Shown in pieces: positions 55,916 through 64,000 of a stretch of DNA of 64,000 bases (position 1 is its first letter; each line of letters begins with the position of its first letter). The DNA comes from Limnomonas spitsbergensis (Eukaryota > Chlorophyta > Chlorophyceae > Chlamydomonadales). The translations under genes were made by a program, and so were the position numbers. The notes under the pieces were generated by a model. The model made no database searches, was not told where the DNA came from, and was given only the letters and a program-made list of their open reading frames with translations. Where the stretch lies: NCBI GenBank assembly GCA_037349105.1, contig JAYJMM010000124.1, positions 2,092,001-2,156,000 on the forward strand, given 5' to 3'.

Positions 55916-56900
55916 GTGAACAGGGTTAACATGTGAGGGTTTAGGTGACAGAGCAAAGGTGAACAGGGTGTACATGTGAGGGTTTAGGTGACAGAGCAAA
56001 GGTGAACAGGGTTAACATGTGAGGGTTTAGGTGACAGAGCAAAGGTGAACAGGGTTAACATGTGAGGGTTTAGGTGACAGAGCAAAGGTGAACAGGGTTA
56101 ACATGTGAGGATTTAGGTGACAGAGCAAAGGTGAACAGGGTTAACATGTGAGGGTTTAGGTGACAGAGCAAAGGTGAACAGGGTTAACATTTGAGGGTTT
56201 AGGTGACAGAGCAAAGGTGAACAGGGTTAACATGTGAGGGTTTAGGTGACAGAGCAAAGGTGAACAGGGTTAACATTTGAGGGTTTAGGTGACAGAGCAA
56301 AGGTGAACAGGGTTAACATGTGAGGGTTTAGGTGACAGAGCAAAGGTGAACAGGGTTAACATGTGAGGGTTTAGGTAACAGAGCAAAGGTGAACAGGGTT
56401 AACATGTGAGGGTTTAGGCAGCAAAGCCAAGGTGAGTAGGGTTTATAGGTGGGGGTTTATGCGAAAGAGCCGACGTGAGTAAGGTTTACAGGTGGGGGGT
56501 TAGGCAACGGAGCCAAGGTGAGCAGGGTTTATTGGTGAGAGTTTATGCGAAAGAGCCGACATGAGTAAGGTTTACAGGTGGGGGGTTAGGCAACGGAGCC
56601 AAGGTGAGCAGGGTTTATTGGTGAGAGTTTATGCGAAAGAGCCGACGTGAGTAAGGTTTACAGGTGGGGGGTTAGGCAACGGAGCCAAGGTGAGCAGGGT
56701 TTATTGGTGAGAGTTTATGCGAAAGAGCCGACATGAATAAGGTTAACAGGTGAGGGTTTAGACATCAGAGCCAAGGTGAGTAAGGTTTATAGGTGAGGGT
56801 TTATGCGAAAGAGCCGACATGCGTAAGGTTTACAGGTGAGGGTTTAGGTGACAGAGCCAAGGTGGGCAGGGTTTACAGGTGGGTGTTTATGTGACAGTGC
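55910..56900. repeat. 43-bp tandem array, about 22 copies, unit B
   Basis: Same 43-bp length, but the first ~12 copies are a different, almost uniform variant (GAGCAAAGGTGAACAGGG, TTAACATGTGAGGG, TTTAGGTGACA). A second zone (56460-56760) repeats an ~86-bp two-monomer unit with GCGAAAGAGCCGACATGAGT. Confidence 0.95.
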
Positions 56901-56939
56901 GAAGGGGAGCAGGGTTCGCTTGTGGGGGAGTAGGCAAGG

Positions 56940-57600
56940 GAGAAAGCTAAACCCTAAGCCCCATCTGGGCCCCCCTTGTCAACTACCGTATCGGCGGCAC
57001 TGCTGCGGTAGGAATAGACCCATCGCCTCTCAGGAGGCCTGATCCTTCCTCTTCACTGTCATACCCCTTTGGCACCATAAAAACCTGAATGCTGGACAAT
57101 GCTTTGTGGCCCCTTCTGCACCCAAAAAGCGCATAAGCTCTTCACCCAGTCATCCCCGCTGCCAGTGATGCCACATCCTGATTTCCCTGGAGTTCACCAC
57201 CACCTGGTGCGTACCCACCCTTGCGGCCTGCACTTTGACATGCCCTGTTGAATCCAGCGGCTACTTTATCTGCATCAGCAGTTCCATGGTCCTCGACATC
57301 TGCTCCATTAAGGATGGCAGCAAAGCGAAGGTGAACGAGTGGGCCGGGTGTGGAAGCTAAATATCGAAAATATGGCAAACAAAGTGTGAAGGGAAGCACG
57401 GCGGTCTTCAACAGCTGATGAGGTCTGGGGACCATAGGGAGCAGGGTTTACAATGAGGGTCACCTTGGCCGGGCCCAGGTGAGTAAGGCCAGCGCTAGGG
57501 TTGGGGTTTAGGCAGCGAAGCTAAGGGGTGTAGGTGTAATGGGTAAGGGATTGGGTTAAGTCAAGAAATGTTAGATGTGCAAAGTGATAGCTCGGCCACT
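56940..57600. other. Spacer with CSD-like relic, unit B
   Basis: Counterpart of 23276-24180. The dispersed block at 23455-23635 is missing here. The relic reads SGYFICISSSMVLDICSIKD (57256-57315), with the same residues at most conserved positions. Confidence 0.45.
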
Positions 57601-57959
57601 GTCATGACTGATTGACATGCTGTGCAGTCCTCTGCAATCCTTGGAGTTGATATTACTGCATTAATGCATGCGCCCAACAGCCTGCCTTACGAAACTGCCC
57701 GTGAGTGCAATCCTTAACCCCAAATCAGAAGATCGTGTACAAAGTTGAAAATGCGAGGAAATGCAGTCGTTTGCATGTGTGTCAGGCCAGCCTCCTAGAT
57801 TGCCACGTCTAACGACTGTCTTTGAGGTGCATGTTTCTGGTATGTTCCAACACCTGAACCATGGACATGTGTAGGGTCCTTTCATAAGACATGCAAATTA
57901 CCTGCTATAGCTTTCCAGGCCATTCAAACGCCAACTGGCAACTGCTTTAACCCCCAAAC

Positions 57960-58170
57960 CCTGAACCCTCGAGGTCACGCTGACTCGGTGCTTGGCTACC
58001 TGAGGACCAGCAGGTCGACGTCGCGTTGATTGTGGTGAAGCTGTCAGCTGCTCAGCAGCTTCCACCGTATTCCGGTACAGATCCGCCACATGACTGGTGC
58101 CTTAACGACCTGGCTGTTGTGCTGCTGCAGTGGAGCAGTCATACCAGTGTGGGCATGAGGGTGTGGAAAG
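57960..58170 (+). pseudogene. LPED-like relic block, unit B
   Basis: Open in this copy: LPEDQQVDVALIVVKLSAAQ continuing QLPPYSGTDPPHDWCLNDLA. It aligns with LPEDQQAFRVAAVEELAAAW at 32525. 58171-58980 is degenerate spacer with a GGCC element at 58630-58740. Confidence 0.5.
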
Positions 58171-58979
58171 GCAGATGCTGCTGAAAAATATCGGCGTGTG
58201 CTGCCTTGAACGCCACTACGGTGAAGGAATCATACATGTGAGGGCCTGAGGCCGTGGACATGCCGAAGCTGCTAGGCAGCTGCCTATACCTACTGGCGCT
58301 GTCCCATGGAATGTCATACAGATGAGGGCATGAGGTTGTGAAAAAGTGGAAGCTGTTGAGATGCTGCTTGCTTGTAAACACAAGGGCGTGGGGGGGTGAG
58401 AGCATAGGCTTGGGAAGGCAGAGAGATGAGGGTGAGGCCATGGGGGGGAGGGTGAGGAAACCCTAATTTTGTAAATAGAAGGGTGGGGAATTCCCACATG
58501 TGATTGGGTGGATGCCACATTGCCACATTTGACATATATGTGTGCAGGTGAGTGCATATTAAACGTCAGGGAGGTATGCTATTGGTGTTCATTTGAGTGA
58601 TCACGAGACCATCTTTGGGGTGGCCATCTCTGGGCCTGAGGCGATCAATTGTGACCGACCTTCGGCCGTTGTCCCTAGCAAGAGGGCTGGATGCACCCGA
58701 ACCTGACAGCCGTAGGCTGCTTTGTAGTTGAATTGTAGCTGAAGCGCCCTACAATATATGGACCACCGTGCAGATGCCGATTACAGGGGCTTGCATTTTC
58801 ACAGCTGGGAATCTGTTAAATGCGATTCTTTATCTCAAATATGTAGATCGCCGTGTTCAATATAATGGCTGCCTCTTAAACATGCATGACATCTGGGTAG
58901 CTGGATCTATCTTTTAACCCGTGAGACTGTTGGGTGAGCGCGTGGGTCACCTTCCGGGTTCCTGGCAGCTAGCTGGCAG

Positions 58980-59850
58980 CTAACTGGTGATTGCATTCCT
59001 GACAGCTTCCGTGCTCTTGCCTTGTGAGGGTGTGGAGTGCTGCCTTGGATGTATGATGGTCAGCATGTCATGCGCTGCCCTCTGTGCCCTTTCCGCATCA
59101 CTGCTTATTTCAGGGTTCTTCAGGTACGTTGCGGCCTTCAGCTACAGGGAACTGGTGCATCAAGCCCTGAAGGGGGGACCCCCCACCACAGGCCCGTTCT
59201 AGTTTGGTCCCATTTGACCCAGTGGGGAGGACGGCGATCAACAGCGCGACATACGCTATTACTAACCGTTCTGGACTGAGCGATACGGCCTGAATGTGGA
59301 GGCTGCGCTGCATGTGTGCTTTCAGTGCCCAAGCGTGAAGGAGCGAGAGGCTGAGCACGAGAGGTTGAGCACACCGCCCAGAGGGCACCGAGGATTTCAG
59401 CACTTGTACCAGGGCATGCATGGGTGGGAGGCTCTGGCTTTTGTTGAGAACGTGATAGACTTTGTTGAGGGTAAGTAAGTTGTCTTTGTTATGCCTCCTT
59501 AGGGTCTGGCTCTTTCCCTTTTTGTCTCTCTAGTGCTTTCAGAGCCTTTCCCTTTTCTGGGAGGGGGGGTAGGCGGGTCTTTGCCCTTTATGCTCCTCTC
59601 TGTCTTTCTCCTCGCCTCGAGTTTCTTTCATTTTCTCCCCACGAGGTACGAAGTAGGATAGCCCAATGACACTTGTAGTCGGTCTTCTTTAAGGCTAGTC
59701 TCTCTAGGGGCAGGGGATGCGGTATGTCTGACCATTTTGTTCTTGTTGTTTGAAGGTGGACATGCTTTCCTTTCTTTCCTCCTGTGCCTTCTACCTTGAC
59801 TTTCCGAGCTGCCTTAATATTTCATACGTGGCCGAGCTTAATGTAAGCAT
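58980..59850 (+). pseudogene. LINE-like 3' end relic, unit B
   Basis: Counterpart of 26130-26990. The conserved segment reads NVEAALHVCFQCPSVKE (59293-59345) and MHGWEALAFVENVIDFVEG (59416-59470). A stop falls where CCQRCW should be. Confidence 0.6.
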
Positions 59851-60065
59851 GGCGCACATGTCAAAAACCTCTGGGACCGCTCAATGCTCGGTCGCGTGGT
59901 GCCCAACTGTTCAGAAGGGAGAAAAGAAGAAAAGGAAAAGGGGGGGGAGGAACAAAAGGAGAGGCCGGGAAGGCAAATAAGACCAAGACCGACACCCGAG
60001 TTCCACTAGAGAGTAGCCCTAAAAAAGCCTCTCTAAAGAAGGCCACAAAAGCAAGCGGGCCCACA
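59850..60065 (-). mobile_element. Inverted LINE 3' UTR and tail
   Basis: The minus strand reads GGGCTACTCTCTAGTGGAAC, then the pyrimidine stretch with CTTCCCGGCCTCTCC, then CTTCTGAACAGTTGGGCACC and ACGCGACCGAGC: the tail of 13440-13700 in reverse orientation, embedded in the plus-strand relic. A further plus-strand tail piece lies at 60205-60245. Confidence 0.65.
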
Positions 60066-60637
60066 TGTGTAACGTCATCAACCTCTTCAGGCTGCGGGCC
60101 ATTGCTTTATTTGGTCATGACCCATTTTTAATAAATAAGGGATACCATGGCTGCACCATGGTCCTGGCTGTACATGGTAGCTGGAATTGAGCTTAGTCAT
60201 TCCCTGCCAGCCCCACGCGACCGAGCTTTCAGCAGGGCCCAGCAGGTACCGGTATGCACCGTTCTAAAAAGGGGATACCGGTACATATACATTTCACTAA
60301 GCAGTCCATACGTCCGTTGATTCAACAACAGTCCACTGAGCGATGTTCAGTTGCAACAGAGCATCAGATTTCATGGATAGGACATGTAAGCGCGAACCGG
60401 CTTGAGCTCTGAATAGACTAGGAGTGAGGTGTACCGTCAGTCGATGTAAAAACCAAGAATGAGCGCAAGATAAATCAGTGCCCCTCCTTGGATGAGTACC
60501 AGCTAGCTAACAAAGACAAAATAAATCAAAAGTGAACAATCACGTACATCATCATGTCGTGCTTTCAAATAAAGCATGCCTCAAAGCACTAACACATCAT
60601 TAATAAATGAAGCTAATATAACAATCAGGAAATTGAA
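60066..60637. other. Spacer downstream of OPR3
   Basis: Holds a plus-strand LINE tail piece (60205-60245), an inverted TACCGGTA pair (about 60245-60252 and 60274-60282), and part of the dispersed block (60340-60405). The end is the 3' flank of OPR3. No gene supported. Confidence 0.45.
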
Positions 60638-62131
60638 TCAACTTGAGACAAAGTCTGGAAGACCTAGCTTCATCAAAGCCCATGACAGCATTCTACGTCC
60701 CACGGCGGTGAAGGTTGGCAACTTTGCCTTAGCCACTGGGACGAGGGCATCCGTGAAGGCAATATTGGTGTGCCCCAGCTTCGCCATGGCCCAGAGAGTG
60801 TTGGCCAGGTTTTGCGAGTTGAAATCGTGCAACTTGGCCTTTGCCACAATGAGAAGAGCATCTATGAATGCTGCATTGGTGTGCCCCAGCGTCGCCATGG
60901 CCCAAAGAGTGTTCGCCAACTCTTGCGAGTTAAAGTCGCGCAGCTTGGCCCTTGCCACAATCAGAAGAGCATCCGTGAACGCTGCGTTGGCGTGCCCCAG
61001 CGTCGCCATGGCCCATAGAGTGTTGGCCAAGGCTTGCGAGGTGAAGTTGGGCATTTTGGCATTTACCACAATGAGGAGAGCATCTATGAAGGCTGCATTG
61101 GTGTGCCCCAGCGTCGCCATGGCCCAAAGAGTGTTCGCCAGCTCTTGCGAGTTGAAGTCGGAAAGCTTGGACCTTGCCTCAAAGAGAACAGCATCTGTGA
61201 AGGCTGCGTTGGTGTGCCCCAATGTCGCCATGGCCCAAAGAATGTTGGCCAGGTTCTGCGAGTTGAAGTCAGTCAGCTTGGCCCTTGCCTCAATAAGAAG
61301 AGCATCTGTGAAGGCTGCGTTGGTATGCCCCAGCTTCGCCATAGCCCATAGAGTGTTGGCCAGGTTTTGGGAGGTGAAGTCGGGTAGCTTGAGCTCTGCC
61401 TCAAAGAGGAGACCATCGGTGAACGCAACATCATAGTGCCCAGACGTTGCCATGGCCCAGAGGGTGTTGGCAACATCTTGCGCATTGAAGTCTGGGGTAA
61501 TTGATTGACCTTGCTGAAGTAAAGCTGATAGCAGCCGCTCATCTCTGAAGTTAAGCTTGGCCAGAGAGTACATGCAGTTGGACAGTTGTCGGGAACCCAT
61601 TTCCGGCACATGCTGGTTGACCACATTCGCTAGGATTGATACAGTTTCCGCCTCCCTCCCTCCTTGCCTGAAAGGTCCATGGATCAGTCTTTGCACTTGC
61701 ATCATAGCAGTTGATGCATGAATGAAATCAAAGCTGGACCTGAACTCTTCAACCAAAGAGCGCAGCTGATCCACAGATGAGCAGTTCTTGATCATGGAAT
61801 TCAGCTGTCTAGCATTGATGCTCCCCCCGCCACCTCCTGCTGTGCGTTGTTGCACTCCAGAAGGGATGCTGCACTCCCGTGTTCCAGACCTGTCACCTGC
61901 CGGCTGTGGTTGACTCAGCCGGTCCACACCCTGTTGCGGCCGCTGTGGCCGTGGAGACAGTGGGACGTCTGCTGGATCTCCTCTGCTGCCGCTGCCAGCC
62001 GCTGATACTGCAGAGTATGGTCCATTCAGGTTGCTTGCATCCCGATCATAAGGTTGCGTCAACCTGCTGGTGCCGATGGTGGGCTGTGTCGAGCGCTGAT
62101 GGTTGTCATGCAACCTCAGACTACTGATACC
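60638..62131 (-). CDS. OPR3, large exon: octotricopeptide-type helical-repeat protein
   Basis: Encodes 497 residues of a reconstructed 562-residue protein, the longest of the four. After the linker and conserved segment (LVEEFRSSFDFIHASTAM) come a degenerate repeat, seven 37-residue repeats (about 280-538) and a cap ending LGLPDFVSS. Neighbouring repeats are very similar in DNA (CCCCAGCGTCGCCATGGCCC recurs every 111 bp), which suggests unequal crossing-over or slippage within the gene. It starts at the acceptor CTGTGCAG/GGTATC (62137-62131), phase 0 with 63208-63402. Organelle RNA binding is inferred from the family. Confidence 0.85.
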   Translation of the reverse strand, partial: GISSLRLHDNHQRSTQPTIGTSRLTQPYDRDASNLNGPYSAVSAAGSGSRGDPADVPLSPRPQRPQQGVDRLSQPQPAGDRSGTRECSIPSGVQQRTAGGGGGSINARQLNSMIKNCSSVDQLRSLVEEFRSSFDFIHASTAMMQVQRLIHGPFRQGGREAETVSILANVVNQHVPEMGSRQLSNCMYSLAKLNFRDERLLSALLQQGQSITPDFNAQDVANTLWAMATSGHYDVAFTDGLLFEAELKLPDFTSQNLANTLWAMAKLGHTNAAFTDALLIEARAKLTDFNSQNLANILWAMATLGHTNAAFTDAVLFEARSKLSDFNSQELANTLWAMATLGHTNAAFIDALLIVVNAKMPNFTSQALANTLWAMATLGHANAAFTDALLIVARAKLRDFNSQELANTLWAMATLGHTNAAFIDALLIVAKAKLHDFNSQNLANTLWAMAKLGHTNIAFTDALVPVAKAKLPTFTAVGRRMLSWALMKLGLPDFVSS

Positions 62132-63207
62132 CTGCACAGTATAAGGAACAAGGATATATCACTCCCGTAGCAAAGAATCTATCGTAATATACAAAATGAC
62201 CAAGCCAATGTCTCATCAATCGGTCCCGAACTCCTATCAAGGCTAAATAATCCTGTCAGATGACATCCTGCCCTAAACTTTAGCCTTTCTAAGAGTGGCA
62301 CACCAATAGTCAGTATTTACGGCAGGCAAAAGCTTGTGTGCGTGGCCGCTGAGTGGCCGATTGGCCAATGAAGACCGAACCTTGACGAGTATTCAATTTG
62401 CGGCCCCAGCAGTAGAGCTTACTGCACCAGGCCCCCTCACAGTAGGCCACAATGCATCTATACTGCAGCTGAAGCACGCAAACAAACACAAAAGCAGGGC
62501 TGTCTGTAAGTGAAAGGGACCAGACTTTAACAAGCCTACTGCCAGTCGCCCAAGTAGGAAGGCTTGTTGCCTCAAGCCCCCAGCCGCATTCCATAATGCA
62601 TCTGGATTGTGACAGAAGCAAGCCAGATCAAGAGGGATGAACGGCCATCAATTACATCAATAGGCCGATTGGGGAGCAAGCCCAGACTAGCCTATGGGCA
62701 GTGGGCCGGTAGCCTAAGGATCAGGGCTTGCTGCATCAAGCCCCCCCGGGCGCATGCCGTAATGCATCTACATTGTTGCTGGAGTAGTGCTGACTAAATA
62801 GAGACTGTATCATGGGTTGGGCATATTTCTAGAGCGCTGACTGTGACGAGTGCGGCACCAATACCGGCATACCGCTGGTCATTGGATCATGCAGGGTGCA
62901 CCAAATCACCTGAGCGTAGCTGCCGGGCGGCTAACAACGTCTGCTAGGCTTCTGGGGACCAGACCAAACCAAACCCAGCTCTATGCCATGCCTCATGCAC
63001 CCCCTCAACCTCTCATGCTCCACCTACATCTCTGATTCCTCAGCTCAATCCCTCATGCCCCAGTTCAATCCCTCATGCCTCAGCTCAATACTCATGTCAG
63101 CCACAAGTCTTATCCCTCTATGACATATCCTCTAGGATAGCAGCCCCTCAGGTCTGAGGCAGCTCATTCTCGCTCGGATGGACTTCGTCAGAAACAGCAG
63201 CACTCAC
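62132..63207 (-). other. OPR3 intron 2 (phase 0)
   Basis: Begins GTGAGT at 63207 and ends GTGCAG at 62132. Contains about four degenerate ~160-bp GGCC-type copies (62330-62460, 62500-62640, 62640-62800, 62900-62990) and a short CCTCATGCCCCAG array (63020-63095). Shorter than in OPR1 and OPR2. Confidence 0.7.
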
Positions 63208-63402
63208 CACGATGCTTTGATGATTCGATGCTTTGAAGGCATGCGTCGATACTTTGAGTGTCGACTGGTCCAACAAAGATCCTCGAAAGCTAGGGAGCAG
63301 ACGAGGCGAGTGCCTTGCTGATACGGCGGAGAGACTGGGGCGTGCTGAGGGAAGATAGTGGCGAGGCGAGGCTGATGTCCAGCGATCCAGATGCGACGAC
63401 AT
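63208..63402 (-). CDS. OPR3, start exon: transit-peptide-like N-terminus
   Basis: ATG at 63402, 65 codons beginning MSSHLDRWTSASPRHYLPSA, three residues shorter than in OPR1 and OPR2 and clearly diverged, yet still Ser/Arg/His-rich and ending in phase 0 at GTG/GTGAGT. A donor GTAAGA at 63520-63515 marks the same short 5' UTR intron. Confidence 0.75.
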
Positions 63403-63520
63403 CTTGCTGCAGCTGTAGGGGCAGAGTAGAGGAACAAAGAAGAGAAGGAGAATGAAATTCAGAAAATGGAATCGATGGCGAAGGGATCGCCGTGGAAGTC
63501 TGGTTCGTCATCATTCTTAC

Positions 63521-64000
63521 CGATGTCCTATAGACAGCCAATGAAGATGCAGTAACAATCAGACAGCCGATTTGCGATCCTCAACTTATGCAAGCTGGCC
63601 ACCCGTGCGCCAGAAGTGATAAGGTCGTAGCAAGGAAGTTGTGAAAGCAGTTGGGACACCGGTGGAGGCATGGCTGCCGATCTGCTGAACGTTACCGCAA
63701 TGCTTCAAGCATGAACTGATATTGGTTCCATGCTATACAAGTCCCTCCTATGTAGTTCTGGACTGCTGGGCAGCCGCTCGCTTGGCAGTTTCCGTGCATC
63801 GCGATGGTCTGACATCTGGAAGGCGGAGAGCGCAGCAGATGCCTGCAGCGGATTGGCGCACGAGGCCCCAACCCAGTACACGTAGGGTGAGACAGGGATG
63901 ATGCAAATGCCGAAGATGCTTTCAAAACACGCATGCATGCAATGGCTTTGCAGCATCCCATGCAACACCCATGCAAGAAAAGGACTGCGCATACGGAGGC
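63521..64000 (-). promoter_or_regulatory. OPR3 5' flank, different from OPR1 and OPR2
   Basis: Similarity to the OPR1 and OPR2 flanks continues only to about 63620 (GCCACCCGTGCGCC). Beyond it, no trace of the palindrome block is seen up to the window end. Contains ATGCATGC-type phrases; no TATA box recognised. Confidence 0.35.

Larger units (their letters stand above)
34359..64000. repeat. Unit B of the tandem duplication, cut by the window end
   Basis: 34359-51670 is almost identical to 1-17020. From 51670 on, the match is to A from 17950 and identity falls visibly: many substitutions, small indels, a 925-bp segment missing, and unequal minisatellites. The OPR gene at the end (OPR3) is a distinct paralogue of OPR2, not a copy of recent date. 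Confidence 0.92.

Overview
The window looks like nuclear DNA of a green alga, most likely a chlamydomonadalean such as Haematococcus; the genus is an inference. The support is GT-AG introns, octotricopeptide-type (OPR) genes whose repeats carry the LANTLWAMATLGH core, 5'-truncated non-LTR retrotransposon ends, and heavy layering of minisatellites. No bacterial operons, tRNA, rRNA or CRISPR arrays were seen.

The main architecture is a large tandem segmental duplication. Unit A covers 1-34358 and unit B covers 34359 to the end of the window, where it is cut off. The first ~17 kb of each unit (1-17020 and 34359-51670) is nearly identical. The rest of B (51670-64000) matches A (17950-30700) at clearly lower identity, with arrays of different size and a different OPR paralogue. 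The step in identity points to a recent duplication or conversion tract laid over an older tandem repeat.

Recognisable genes are few. Four OPR genes lie on the minus strand: OPR1A (large exon 3223-4398, start exon 5888-6091), OPR2 (27414-28799, 30236-30439), OPR1B (37581-38756, 40245-40448) and OPR3 (60638-62131, 63208-63402). Each is rebuilt here as a short exon encoding an Arg/Ser/Leu-rich, acid-poor N-terminus that looks like an organelle transit peptide, then a phase-0 intron of 1.1-1.5 kb full of repeats, then one large exon with 4, 6, 4 and 7 canonical 37-residue repeats. The expected role is organelle RNA binding. A minus-strand F-box-like leucine-rich-repeat gene (14719-16286) is open in A; in B it is split by a 312-bp MITE (49541-49852) with 30-bp terminal inverted repeats and a TA target duplication.

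The rest is mostly repetitive. There are 3' ends of a LINE-like retrotransposon (the best copy is open in B at 46695-47786 and carries a stop codon in A), dispersed LINE tails, hairpin clusters at 11986-12291, C-rich degenerate arrays, a 43-bp array (21836-23275; 55910-56900), and plus-strand relics of two short peptide-coding blocks repeated many times. Several arrays begin directly after a splice-donor-like GTGAG sequence that follows such a relic, which suggests that they grew inside introns of a decayed, tandemly duplicated plus-strand gene family.
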